Assembly: GCF_905171765.1 (NCBI RefSeq)
Contig: NC_053392.1
Location: 370,617,442-370,681,441 of the forward strand
Direction of reading: 5' to 3'
Source: Bufo bufo
Taxonomy: Eukaryota; Chordata; Amphibia; Anura; Bufonidae
Length of the DNA stretch: 64,000 bases
The notes under the pieces were generated by a model. It did not search any database. It had not been told where the DNA came from and saw only the letters and a list, made by a program, of their open reading frames with translations. A program made the translations under genes and the position numbers. Positions 44,104 through 55,244 of this stretch are shown here, piece by piece. Position 1 is the first letter of the stretch, and every line of letters starts with the position of its first letter.

Positions 44104-44587
44104 AGGGGTTGTCCGGGTTCAGAGCTGAACCCGGACATACCCTTATTTTCACCCAGGCAGCCCCCTTGATGTTAGCATCGGAGCATCTCATGCTCCGATG
44201 CGCTCCCGTGCCCTGCGCTAAATCGCGCAGGGCACGGGCTCTTTTGTTTACCATAACACACTGCCGGGCAGTAACTTCCGCCTGGCAGTGTTCGGTGACG
44301 TCACCGGCTCTGAGGGGCGGGCTTTAACTCTGCCCTAGCCATTTTACTGGCTAGGGCAGAGCTAAATCCCACCCATCAGTGCCGGTGACGTCACCGGGGT
44401 TCAAGGCAGCCCCATGGAGAGCCCCGGTACGTCACAGGAACTCCTAAAAATGCCTCTGCCCTGCACAATTTAGCGCAGGGCAAAGGAGAGCATCGGAGCA
44501 TGAACTGCTCCGATGCTCATGTCAGGGGGACTGCCGGGGTGAAAATGGAGGGATGTCCGGGTTCAGCTCTGAACCCGGACAACCCCT
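44104..44587. mobile_element. TTAA MITE, 484 bp, in Tc1 repeat
   Basis: TTAA flanks it exactly (44100-44103, 44588-44591), duplicated from the single TTAA in AGCTTTAATTTG of the Tc1 repeat. Ends AGGGGTTGTCCGGGTTCAG and complement. Long palindromic arms with exact TGACGTCA at 44296-44303 and 44386-44393. A related, truncated copy is at 47099-47562. The frames at 44033-44327 are MITE sequence. Confidence 0.9.
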
Positions 44588-44722
44588 TTAATTAAAGGGT
44601 ATTTACATCCAAATCAGGTGAACGGTGTAGGAATTACAACAGTTTGCATATGTGCCTCCCCACTTGTTAAGGGACCAAAAGTAATGGGACAGAATAATAA
44701 TCATAAATCAAACTTTCACTTT

Positions 44723-45772
44723 TTAATACTTGGTTGCAAATCCTTTGCAGTCAATTACAGCCTGAAGTCTGGAATGCATCGACATCACCAGATGTTTGGT
44801 TTCATCCCTGGTGATGCTCTGCCAGGCCTCTACTGCAACTTTCCTGCTTGTTCTTAGGGCATTTTACCTTCAGTTTTGTCTTCAGCAAGTGAAATGCATG
44901 CTCAATCGAATTCAGGTCAGGTGATTGACTTGGCCATTGCATAACATTCCACTTCTTTCCCTTAAAAAACTCTTTGGTTGCTTTTGCAGTATGCTTTGGG
45001 TCATTGTCTATCTGCACTGTGAAGCGCTGTTCAATGAGTGCTGAAGCATTTGGCTGAATATGAGCAGATAATATTGCCCAATCACTTCAGAATTCATCCT
45101 GCTGCTTTTATCAGCAGTCACATCATCAATAAATACAAGACAACCAGTTCCATTGTCAGCCATACATGCCCGTGCCATGACACTACCACTACCATGCTTC
45201 ACTGATGATGTGGTATGCTTAGGATCATGAGCAGTTCCTTTCCTTCTCCATACTCTTCTCTTCCCATCACTCTGGTACAAGTTGATCTTTGTCTCATCTG
45301 TCCATAGGATGTTGTTCCATAACTGTAAAGGCTTTTTTAGATGTCATTTGGCAAACTCTAATCTGGCCTTCATGTTTTTGAGGCTCACCAATGGTTTACA
45401 TCTTGTGGTGAACCCTCTGTATTCACTCTGGCGAAGTCTTCTCTTGATTGTTGACTTTGACACACATACACCTACCTCCTGGAGAGTGTTCTTGATCTGG
45501 CCAACTGTTGTGAAGGGTGTTTTCTTCATCAGGGAAAGAATTCTTCGGTCATCCACCACAGTTGTTTTCCGTGGTCTTCTGGTGTTACTGAGCTCACCGG
45601 TGCGTTCCTTCTTTTTAAGAATGTTCCAAACAGTGGTTTTGACCACGACTAATGTTTTTGCTATCTCTCTGATGGGTTTGTTGTGTTTTTTCAGCCTAAT
45701 GATGGCTTGCTTCACTGATAGTGACAGCTCTTTGGATCTCATCTTGAGAGTTGACAGCAACAGATTCCACAT
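44723..45772 (-). pseudogene. Tc1 transposase, broken, second copy
   Basis: Parallel to 22828-23885: KELSLSVKQAIIRLKKHNKP, TTVWNILKKKERTGELS and then RPRKTTVVDDRRILS (HTH and hinge; a few residues of GRPRK are lost), later MYQSDGKRRVWRRKGTAHD, SVMARACMADNGTG, QIDNDPKHTAKATKEF (Asp) and SPDLNSIEHAFHLLK (NPIE changed to NSIE). Frames change near 45030, 45340 and 44805. The interval with the first Asp, missing in the other copy, is only partly open here. Confidence 0.9.
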
Positions 45773-46094
45773 GCAAATAGCACACTTGAAATAAACTCTG
45801 GACCTTTTATCTGCTCATTGTAATTGGGATAATGAGGGAATAACACACACCTAGCCATGGAACAGCTGAGAAGCCAATTGTCCCATTACTTTTGGTTCTT
45901 TAACAAGTGGGAGGCAAATATGCAAACTGTTGTAATTCCTACACCGTTCACCCGATTTGGTTGTAAATACCAAAGAGCCAAAAATTTTAGAAATGTGCCG
46001 ACGTCCCAATATTTATGGACCTGACTGTATATTCAAAATGGAAGCAAACTCTTCTAAATTCTTGGAATCCATTTCACTTTTTTCTTGTATGTAA

Positions 46095-46530
46095 GGCTAC
46101 TTTCACACTAGCGTTTTTGCAGGATCCAGCAGGGTTCAGCAAAAACGCTTCCATTACTGATAATACAACCTTCTGCATCCGTTATGATCCGTCATGAACT
46201 CCATTGAAAGTCAATGGGGGACGGATCTGTTTTCTATTGTGTCAGATTGTGTCAGAGAAATCAGATCCGTCCCCATTGACTTGCATTGTGTGTCATGACT
46301 GTTCCATCTTGCTCCGCATCCCAGGACGGAAAGCAAACCGCAGCACGCTGCAGTTTGCTCTCCGGTATAAGAATGGAATGGAATGCATTTTGGAGCATTC
46401 CATTCTGTTCAGTTACTTTTTGTCCCCATTGACAATGAATGGGGACAAAACTGAAGCGTTTTTTTTCCGGCTTTTGAGATCCTAATGGATCTCAATACCG
46501 GAAAATATTAACGCTAATGTGAAAGTAGCC
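46095..46530. mobile_element. Harbinger-type MITE, 436 bp
   Basis: TAA at 46092-46094 and 46531-46533. Ends GGCTACTTTCACACTAGCGT and ACGCTAATGTGAAAGTAGCC are inverted. Arms carry GGATCC/ATCCGT words. No coding region. Confidence 0.85.
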
Positions 46531-46533
46531 TAA

Positions 46534-47094
46534 CAGATAGTCATGCAGTTGAAAAGCTAATAACATTATCAAGTGGATATAAACAATACATGAAAATGAT
46601 TACAGCAATAAAAATAGAACAAGGTGAACACAATTAGGAAGCTGATTTTTTAATTTAAATGTCCTTTCTTTAAATAAAATGTAAATAGAAATTGACAAGC
46701 ACTCTGCAATGGGAAGTTTCAAGGTAAATTAATTGTCAGAAATAGAATATCCGTGCTTGTCAAAAATCTACAGTCTAAACGCAATCTAATTAGCTTCCTG
46801 CTAAGTCACTCACTTTCCAGCTATCCCCGGGGGTTTATTTGCACATTTACAAATCATAGTGATAACATTTACCCAGCTATGTAGAATGAAAACGCCAGTT
46901 ATCCTTTCTCTGCCTTGCATGTAAAATGGTAATTTGTACAAAGAAAATATGTCTGTACGGGGAACAAAAAATTGATAACTGGATTTAAAACATAACAAAT
47001 TACTAAGGGAATTCGGTTTTAGATTTTTCATAGTAAATAATAGCATTTACCAGTATTTTGCCATTGAGTGATAGTCAGAAGGCTCTCATACACT
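46534..47094. other. AT-rich stretch without recognised repeats
   Basis: No transposon hallmark. It has several ATTA/TAAT words (for example GCAATCTAATTAGCTTCCTG) and might be host DNA. The 78-codon frame at 46810-47046 has no motif. Confidence 0.4.
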
Positions 47095-47098
47095 TTAA

Positions 47099-47562
47099 CG
47101 GGTTGTCCAGGTTCAGAGCTGAACCCGGACATATCCCCTTCTTCCCCCACTCAGCCCCTCTGACATGAACATTAGAGCATTTCATGCTCTGATGCTCACC
47201 CTTGTCCTGCACTGTATCACGCAGGGCAAGGGCTTTTTCTGGAGAACCGGTGACCTACCGAGCTAGGCAGAGGCTTCTGCCTAGAAGTGAGACCGGTGAT
47301 TCCACTGGCACTAATGGGCTGGCTTTAGTGATGCCCTAGCCTGCAAAATGGCTCAGGCAGCGGTAAAGACGGCCCATCAGTGCTGATGACATCACCGGGG
47401 AATACTGCTAGGCTGAAACCTCTGCCTAGCAGTGCGAAAATGTAAACAAAAAAGCCCTTGCCCTGCACAATACAGTGCACGGCAAGGGAGAGCATTGGGG
47501 CATGAAATGCTCTGATGCTCATGTCAGAACGGCTAAGTGGGGGAAGAGAGGGATATGTATGG
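47099..47562. mobile_element. TTAA MITE, truncated copy
   Basis: TTAA (47095-47098) then CGGGTTGTCCAGGTTCAGAG, matching the MITE at 44104-44587. Long arms remain (CTTGCCCTGCACAATACAGT), but the right terminus is lost. CRE octamers are decayed (GATGACATCACC near 47388). Confidence 0.75.
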
Positions 47563-48395
47563 ATTTATTTTCTTTAGCATATACTTCCTGTCATGTTATC
47601 TTCACTCTTGATTGGACTGTCATGAGTGTCTCTTTAATCTCTTAATAACTGACATATATTGTTTTTATTACATCAGTTCGAAAGGACTTCTTTTGATGTG
47701 GCACTTGAAAAGAAGATTACAGCACTATGCGTTAGCTGTTGCTAATAGCCTAGGGCATAAGGCACTGATCAGAGACCAATAAAGTTGGTGTCTGATCGTT
47801 CAACATCTTAGATGCCATGGATCAATAGCAACTTTAGCATGTACTGTGTGTCAGGGAGGAGGGGGTTCCCTCTCTGAGCTTATTTTTCCCCTCCCCATGT
47901 GCCGCGATTGCAGAAGTGTGATGCTTTACTAAGGCAGCCAGAAAGAGACTTCAAGTGAGGTTTGCAAGAGTACAGTAAAGTGCAAGATACAGATTAGTGC
48001 ATAGTTTAACACTAGGCCATATTCTGTGATACCTTTGCTATTGTCATATTGCTTGTGCATATTGTCAATTTGTTTGTCTGGGGTGCGAATACAGTTTTCT
48101 GCAAAGGGTAAAAAAATCTACCTGGAATTAAAACACTTTACCTGTGGTCTGATTGCTGTCTGAGCTTTAAGCCACAGAGACTACAAGTGGGGTTTGCGAG
48201 TGCAGCGAGATTTGTTGGGTGAAGCAACAGTACAGTAAAGTGCTAGATACAGATAAGTGCATAGTTCAACACAAGGACATAGGAACCAAGGTTTGACAGA
48301 TTTTCCTTGTGCATTATTTGGCTGATTCTAGCAAGTTCCCTAATTCCAGAGGTAAGGGGTTTAAATTTCAATATTTATTCTGTTTTTTCTTCTAT
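47563..48395. other. unassigned non-coding stretch
   Basis: Two related blocks share CAAGTG(A/G)GGTTTGC(A/G)AG with CAGTAAAGTGC(A/T)AGATACAG and GTGCATAGTT (about 47953-48010 and 48184-48270), a local duplication of some 230 bp. This could be the 5' region of the LINE that follows. No gene otherwise. Confidence 0.45.
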
Positions 48396-48399
48396 TACT

Positions 48400-49600
48400 G
48401 TTCATCCCCATTGAAACATGTGCTCAAATGGACAATGAGTGTCCTGTGCAGTGTATTCATGCCTTGAAGAGCCATTTGAGGGTGAATAGATTTGCACTAG
48501 ATGCAACCATGTTGCATATTTTGAATCCAATATTTTGGATCTAAATGTGCAGCTTGAAAAATGCAGAAGAATTAAAAACCTAGAGAAAGGTTTAGACTGC
48601 AATGTGCAGGCACTGGCTGGGGTCAGTGAAATGGAGGTGGGTGGCAGATGGCAAGAACCAGACTCTGGGGACAGCGGATAGGTAACAGTTATGGTAAGGG
48701 GCAGGGAGAAAAGGGCCAGGAAGACTAGTCCTGAGCTGGCACACCCTAGTAAATTGTCACAGAGGTGAGAAGATCCGAGAGACTGGCGGCACGTGAGGTT
48801 ATCTGACAGTCTGTCTGTTCTCACTTTGCAGTGTTGTTGTTTAGTGATGACCACACTTCTTGTCAGGTGCAGCTTGTAATCATTACTGAGGCTCTATTTA
48901 GTCCTGACTCACACTGCTTACCATGCGGTTGATATTTCCTGCTTGGTGTTGGTTGAGCTGGTGTGTTGTTCCTTTGGATCTCCAGCTTCTCCATTCTTTA
49001 AGATAATTGCATTTCATTTTGCATTTTGTTGTTGGCTTGTGTGTTTTGTTTTCTAGGCCTCAGGGAGACTCTGGTCCCTTCATCTGGGAAGGAACCAGTA
49101 GTCTCAATCCCTGCCACCGTTCTTAGGGATTTCCAGGGTCTCCAGGGCTTAGATTACGGTGTATGAGTATTTCCACCTTCAGGGTCTACTCATACTGGCA
49201 GGAGTCAGGGAGAGGTCTAGGGATTCCTAGGAGGTCACCATCCCTCTTTCTTAGCTTTGGGAAGGATGGGAAGAAGAGTGCAGCATAGGTCAGGCAGATG
49301 CTGGTGGTAGAGGACTAGACAGGGTAGTCTCTCGCTAAAACCATTAATGCCGAACAGTGTGTTGTCTTCCAGGTGCTCAGGTTCGGCATATTGCAGATTG
49401 GATAGACAGATTGCTGGGTGGGGCTGGGAAAGACACGGCAGCCATGGTGCACATTAGCAACTATGACAAAGTCAGGGGGAGACGGAAGGTCCTTAACAAT
49501 GATTTTAGGGAACTAAGAGAAAATCCTAAGTTCAGGGCCTCCAAGGTAGTGTTTTCAGAAATGCTACCAGTGCCATGAGTGTCACTATAAAGTCTGCAGG
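48400..49600 (+). pseudogene. CR1-like LINE ORF1, split and decayed
   Basis: The first part (about 48471-48775) reads ICTRCNHVAYFESNILDLNV, QLEKCRRIKNLEKGLDCNVQ and ALAGVSEMEVGGRWQEPDSG: a CxxC start and leucine-rich coiled coil. The second (49357-49578) reads CLPGAQVRHIADWIDRLLGG, MVHISNYDKVRGRRKVLNND and KFRASKVVFSEMLPVP, an SGNH-hydrolase (esterase) domain as in CR1-clade ORF1. VHIGTND of the family is VHISNYD here, so active-site residues are lost. Stops and an LTR-like block (about 48860-49290) break it. Confidence 0.75.
48860..49290 (+). mobile_element. LTR-like block, probable solo LTR
   Basis: It begins near TGTCAGGTGCAGCTTGTAAT. Its 3' half follows the order of the 26143 LTR: GGGAGACTCTGGTCCCTTCA, GGAAGGAACCAGTAGTCTC, CTTCAGGGTCTACTCATACT, GGCAGGAGTCAGG and AGGAGGTCACCATCCCTC. 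It separates the two halves of the CR1 ORF1. The right end and target duplication were not found. Confidence 0.5.
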
Positions 49601-49642
49601 AGTTTAAGGGGTTAAAGGGGTTGCCTCACCTTGTACATTGCT

Positions 49643-51385
49643 ACAGGGGAGCACAGACAGCAAGACAGCAGAGGGTCCCTGTGCAAAGAATGTGCCTGGG
49701 CCCTCCCAAGCCAAATTCTCAATCTAACCTATTCACTTCTAACATTATATACAGCAATACAAAACATACAGGGTAAGGCTACTTTCAGACCTGCAGCACT
49801 ACGATCCGGCCACCTGATCCGACAAAGAATGCAAGGAATTGGCCATACACAAACAGTAGCATGCAGCGGTTTCTGTCCCACCAATTCTCAGCATTTTTGC
49901 TAGATTGTGGCCAGATGTCTGCCAGACCCCTTTATAGTTAAGGGGCCGGCGTGCTTTCCATCTGCATCCAGCAGTGCCGGATCTGTTGAATTCTGACAGG
50001 CTCTTCTCTTCTGGAATAGCCTGCCGGAATCACTAACTCAGATTTGAAAGTAGCCTAATACAGCGCCACATACCTCTTACATCCAGTGATGTCTCCTTTC
50101 ATGTAGATGTTCTGTCCTCATCTTCTCCTTGAGACCAGACCGCCATGATGATTCCTTTCAGCCATCTCTCGTCTCTGTAGAGTTTGACAAACAGACATTT
50201 AAGTTTCCTACTTTTCCATCATCCTCCCACCTTCTCAAGAGACCCCGTCCTGCTACCCCAATACTGTGCCCACAGTGCTCCTCAATACTATACTGCAGAA
50301 ACAGTTCTCGTGAAAATACTAGTACCACACAGATAGGGCCCCTTTCAATAATTATTGGCACACAGTGCCATAAAAAATAACTGTGCCCAGGCAACAGTGT
50401 CCCTGACACTAATAGTGTAAACATAATTTTCCCCAAAAGTAATTGTGCTAAGCTGATACTGTGCCAGGGTGTCCTACACTGATAGTGCTCTCCAAAGTCG
50501 CACCAATAGAAATAATTATCTGCCAGAGTGCCCTTAGAAGTAATTGTGCCCCTACAGTAACAATGTGCCCACTGTGCCCCAGAAGTAATAATGCTCCCAT
50601 AGTGCTGATACTAGTATTCATGCTCCCCATAGTCCTCCAATTGTAATAAAGCCCACCATAATGCCCCTGTTAGTAATAATTCTCTTTATAATTTGTGACA
50701 GTAGAAAAATGCCCCCTTATAATGTGTGCCAGTACACAAAATGCCCTGTTGTGTGGCAGTATTAAAAATACCTCCTTTTAGTGCCCCAGTAGAGCCAATG
50801 TCCCCATAGTGCCCTCATAATGTGTGCCAATGTTGCCTACTGTATGCGCAAAAAAAACTTAGTGCCCCCAGTTGAGCTAAGGTCCCCATAGTGCCCCATA
50901 ATTTGCGCCAGTATAAAATACTCCTATAGAGGGCCCCAAGTAGGTGCCCCCATAATGCTCCTCTCCCCCTTTCTACATAGTGCCCCCATAATGGGTGCCA
51001 GAATAAAATGCCCCTATAGTGCTCATCCCCACCCCCATAGTGCACATATAGTTTGTGCCAGTAAAAGAAATGCTCCTATATAAAGCCCCCCCAGTAGATG
51101 CCCCCATAGTGCACCTCCCCCCCCACTTCTCCATAGTGCCCCCCATGTGTGCCAGTATATAATGCCAATATATAGGGCCCCAGGTAGATGCAACTCTTCC
51201 CCACTTTTCCATAGTGCCCTCCATGTGTGACAATATATAATGTCCCCCAGTAGATGTCCCCATAGTGCTCCTCTCCCCCACTTCTTCATAGTGCCCCCCA
51301 TGTGTGACAGTATATAACAACCCCCAGTAGATGCCCCATAGTGCTTTCTCCCCCCTTCTCCATAGTGGCCCACATGTGTGCCAAT
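49643..51385. mobile_element. hAT relic related to 33453-36227
   Basis: From CAGGGGAGCACAGACAGCA on, the text has a GGGTCCCTGTGCAAAGAATG opening followed, after a nested MITE, by a field of CATAGTGCCCC, GTGCCAGTATAAAATGCCCC and CCCAGTAGATGCCCCC words (50240-51385). These match the first part of the minisatellite at 33870-34140. No right terminus is present. The minus-strand glycine-rich frames at 50815-51422 are repeat translations. Confidence 0.6.
49777..50055. mobile_element. Harbinger-type MITE, 279 bp
   Basis: TAA at 49774-49776 and 50056-50058. Ends GGCTACTTTCAGACCTG and GATTTGAAAGTAGCC are inverted. Nested in the hAT relic. Confidence 0.8.
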
Positions 51386-51387
51386 TA

Positions 51388-51745
51388 GGGATGAGCGAAC
51401 CTGAACTTGACCCTAAACCCAAACCTCATTTAAGTCAATGGGGACCTGAACTTCACTTTATTATTTTCAGTTATAACATGGTTATATGAGAAAATAATAG
51501 CATTCTTAAGACAGAATGCAAAACAATATGGCAATTTAGGGGTTATAAAAAACAAACAACTCACCTCAACCAGTTGATCGTGCTGCAGCAGCTTTTTCTA
51601 TCTTCACTGAACAGGACCTGTGATGTGTGCACATGGCAGGTCCTGTTCAGTGAAGATAGAAGAAGCTGCTGCAGCGCGATGAAGTTGATGGGGTGAGTTT
51701 TTTTTTAACCCATAAATCGCCATTCATGTCTGCAGGCAAGAGTGA
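51388..51745. mobile_element. hAT end with foldback core
   Basis: TAGGGATGAGCGAACCTGAA is a hAT-type left end. Within it, 51551-51707 is a palindrome (GCTGCAGCAGC..CTTCACTGAACAGGACCTG and complement). ATAACATGGTTATATGAGAA at 51475 resembles the 19704 palindrome. The right end is missing; a Tc1 relic follows. Confidence 0.55.
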
Positions 51746-52170
51746 AGCATAGTGGAGGTTCCTTGTAAATTTGGGGCTGCATTTCTGCAAATGGAGTTGG
51801 GGATTTGGTGAGGATTAATGGTGTCCTCAATGCTGAGAAATACAGGCAAATACTTATCCAGGAAGCGTCTGATTGGCTACAAATTTATTCTGCAGCAGGA
51901 AACTATCAGAACTATCTTCAAAGTAAAGAAGAACAAGGTGGCCTGTAAGTGATGATTTGGCCCCCATAGAGCCCTAATTTCAGCATCATCGAGCCTGTCT
52001 GGGATTACATGAAGAGATTTGAGCATGCCTACATCCACAGATCCATTCTCCAAGATGTTTGAAACAATCTCTTTACTGAGTTCCTTCAAAAACTGTGTGC
52101 GAGCTTACCTAAAAGAATCAATACTGTTTTGAAGGCAAAGGGGGGTCATACCAAATATTGATTTGATTTA
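51746..52170 (+). pseudogene. Tc1-like transposase relic
   Basis: With several frame changes the plus strand reads WGCISANGVGDLVRINGVLN, AEKYRQIL, SPNFSIIEPVWDYMKRFEHA and LPKRINTVLKAKGGHTKY. This is the C-terminal half of a Tc1 transposase, including the degraded NxxE region (SPDLNxIE here SPNFSIIE). Stops occur after SGGSL, EEQGGL and LQDV. The N-terminal half and both termini are absent. No single open frame covers it, so ORF scanning alone would overlook it. Confidence 0.8.
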
Positions 52171-52251
52171 GCTTTCTCTTTTGTTCATTTACTTTGCATT
52201 TGAATTGATAAAAGTAAACTATTAATACTTATATTTTTTTAAGCATTCTAA

Positions 52252-52620
52252 GGCCTCTTTCACACTACCATATGGTTATTTCAGTGTTTTGCAGTCCGTT
52301 TTCACGGATCCGTTGTTCCGTTTTTTGTTTTCGTTGTGTTTCCATTTCGGTTTCGTTTTTCCGTATGGCATATACAGTATACAGTAATTACATAGAACAA
52401 ATTGGGCTGGGCATAACATTTTCAATAGATGGTTCTGCAAAAAACTGAACGGATACGGAAGACATACGGATGCATTTCCGTATGCATTCAGTTTTTTTGC
52501 GGACCCATTGACTTTAATGGAGCTACGGAACGTGATTCGCGGCCAAATATAAGACATGTTCTATCTTTGCACGGAATGAAAATATTGAAACGGAATGCAT
52601 ACGGAGTACAGTGCATACGG
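52252..52620. mobile_element. Harbinger-type MITE, right end lost
   Basis: TAA (52249-52251) then GGCCTCTTTCACACTACCAT. Inside are palindromic ACGGATCCGT and CATACGGA words. No complementary right end; the sequence fades into repeats of GCATACGGAGTACA near 52600. Confidence 0.6.
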
Positions 52621-53296
52621 AGTACACACAGTACTGTATATAGTTAGATATAGCTATACTGTAAACACACACATACACCTTGTGAACATGGCAGACAAGA
52701 AAGTGGTGCATCCTCTGTACACATACTGTAAGTACTCACTAATTAACACATACACACGCTGCTGCTAGAAGGACTGTAGCCCCTCAATGAACAAGCCCAA
52801 AAAGGCCTTAATGAATGCCAAAATGTTTTCATTTTTGCCTCTCTGCATTTTCAGATGATTTTTATTTCTTTTTATTGACGTGGGAGAAAGTTTATTACAT
52901 GTTTACATTGCTTTGGGGTAAATATAAATTATGGTGTAATATATATGAATTTTTGGCTGTGGAAATATAGAAAAAAGTGATTCAGATTTTTTTTTTTTAA
53001 TAACCAGGGTGGGGATTCGCTCTGGTAGACAGGACAAGTAGACGCAGTATAGAGGCAAAGACCAGTTTGTAACCAAAAAGAAAACTTCTGTGTATTATTC
53101 ACACTTACAGTATAACAACAAAACAGTATGACAGTCCATTTGCAGTTTTGGTGTTCGTTCACACCTAGACTGTTCATACAGCAACGCAGTCACCTGTTAT
53201 CCTAGGTGTTATTTCACACCCGATCGGCATTGCTCAGGACAGAGCAGACCTCCCAAACTCAGGCCTCCAGCCTAGCACACGGCTCAGATCCCAATT
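52621..53296. other. unassigned stretch, possible LTR-like part
   Basis: No gene. 52990-53290 has a GGGATTCGCTCTGGTAGACA opening and an arrangement like the unassigned sequence at 63711-64000, perhaps an LTR or other retroelement end. The frame at 52929-53177 has no motif. Confidence 0.3.
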
Positions 53297-53297
53297 A

Positions 53298-53755
53298 GTG
53301 TTGATCGAGCACCAAAGTGCTCGTGTGCTCGGGTGCTCTGGCCGAACACATCGGTATGCTCGTGTGCTCTGCCGAGCACAATGGAAGTCAATGGGAGAAC
53401 CCCAGGCACCCCCACCCCCTGCTCGGAAGAGAAGAGGGTGTCTGGTTCACAAAAAAAGGTTAGAAATTGATGAAAAACCCATCAAAATGGTTTGGAAACA
53501 GCATTAAGAGGATAGCTGGATGTGTCTTGGACTCCTATTATCTACAACATACAATAGACAACCACACAAAGGTTATATGCCAAAAGTCAGGTACATGCAA
53601 GCCATCAATCTATCCAGGAGACAGATGAAAGGCTTAGTCAGCATACCTTACAAAGGCAGCCTTGTGCACTATAAGACATTCCAAACCAGCTCTCATCTGA
53701 CTAAGTTACTTCAGATCTGTTGGATGACTTGGGTGGACCTGTGCACCTAGATCAA
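53298..53755 (+). mobile_element. hAT left-end fragment
   Basis: TAGTGTTGATCGAGCACCAA followed by CTCGGGTGCTC and CCGAGCACAATGGAAGTCAA is the terminal region of another hAT family. The part to 53755 follows a known frog hAT layout (AAGAGGATAGCTGGATG). Other terminus not found. The frames 53298-53507 and 53520-53750 are not clear proteins. Confidence 0.5.
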
Positions 53756-54822
53756 TATCATTAGGGAGACAAAAAGTTTTCTGATTGTCCTAACATAATA
53801 TTCAATAACCTTTCTATACAGTTTTGTCATGTAAAAACTATTTTGTATAAACATGGGCATATGGGAAAGACATGCAAATGAGCACAATCTGCCTTGTTTT
53901 TCAGCTGAAAAACCATTTGCATGGAAAATTTGCGATCTACACTACTCATGAGCAGCGCCATCTATTGGTTTCATAGTCTTATGACAAGAGTAATAGTCTT
54001 GTCTGAGTGTAAGCTGCAGGGAGAAAGTCACCCTCCCTCCCAACCCTGTAGCTGACAGAAGTAGATTTTTACCTTTATTTTTCAACCCCCGTCGGTAGTG
54101 GGAAGGGGCGTGGCCTAACATGATCTGGGAGTGGCTTAGTGGGACCTGGGGGCAGGGTTTTAAGTCTTTTAAGGGTGGACTGGGCTCCTTCCTGCAAGAG
54201 TGACGCCCCTCTGGGCACCTTACTGGCTCATTTGCATACCAAATAAACTGGATTTTCAGAGGATAAAAACATCTATTGCTGGAACAAAGGCACATCTGGA
54301 AATAAGGTACTAAGTGCTATTAGGCCATGGCTTTACTTCAATAGCGATTATCCTTGTGACAGATTTATTTTAAAGCTCTCCTACAGCAGTGAAGAAAAAT
54401 GGCTGGGTTGTTATAGAAACCTGGAGTAAAACTGTGTATGTGGAGGCTGGAGGACCTGCGAGCTTCTATTGCCTGATAAGGGTCATGTGACCAAGCTTCT
54501 ATTGGCTAATGCATTTTTTGGGAATACCTCAGGAACGGTACGTCCTAGAGAGCTGAGACCTGGTCTAAAACCTTCCCGGACACCTGATGTACCTGTGTGC
54601 CAAATTTCGTAATTGTAAATGCGACGGTATGGATTCCTTTAGCGGACATACACACACACACACACACACATACACTCAGCTTTATATATTAGATTTCAGA
54701 CTTATAATGTAATAGCATACTTCTGTATACTAATATATTATGCTCTCTGTCACTATGACACCGGCTGCTGTTAAGGCAACACTGGTACACAGCAGGCTTA
54801 CTGAACAGGGGTCTTTGTAGGT
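53756..54822. other. non-coding stretch with CA microsatellite
   Basis: A CA dinucleotide run is at 54650-54671. 54520-54690 (AGGAACGGTACGTCCTAGAG to TTTATATATTAGATTTC) looks like a dispersed repeat that I cannot assign. The frame 53942-54295 has no domain. Confidence 0.4.
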
Positions 54823-55244
54823 TCATGACTAGAGTTGAGCGGACACCTGGATGTTCGGGTTCGGCCGAACTTCACAAAAAATTTCAAATTTACGACCCGA
54901 ACTTGACCCCGAACCCCATTGAAGACAATGGGGACCCGAACTTTTGAGCACTTAAAATGGCTGTAAAAATGGCACGGAAATGGCTAGAGAGCTGCAAATA
55001 CTAGAAAATGTGGTTAAGAGTATGGCAAGTGCTCTGCAAACAAGAGTGGATAGGGAAATGACTTTAAATAACATAAAATACGTAAAAATAAAAAATAATA
55101 ATCTTGATCTAGGAGGACGAGGTCCATATGGAGTAGGAGGTTGAGGAGGCGGTGGATGTGGCGGTGTAGGTGGAAGCAGCGGTGGAGGAGGAGGAGGTAG
55201 CCTACACTGATTTTTGGTTTAAAATTTATTTTTATTTTTTTAAA

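Larger units (their letters stand above)
43981..46027 (-). mobile_element. Tc1/mariner, same family as 22455-24222
   Basis: TA flanks (43979-43980, 46028-46029). Ends CAGTCAGGTCCATAAATATT and complement. A 484-bp MITE is inserted in the left inverted repeat (44104-44587). The transposase is on the minus strand. Confidence 0.9.

Noticed and set aside
48402..48854. 150-codon minus-strand protein
   Set aside because: Antisense of the CR1-like ORF1 relic; the plus-strand reading has recognisable CxxC and coiled-coil features.
53298..53750. Two small plus-strand proteins near a hAT end
   Set aside because: They sit in hAT terminal and 5' sequence and have no domain.
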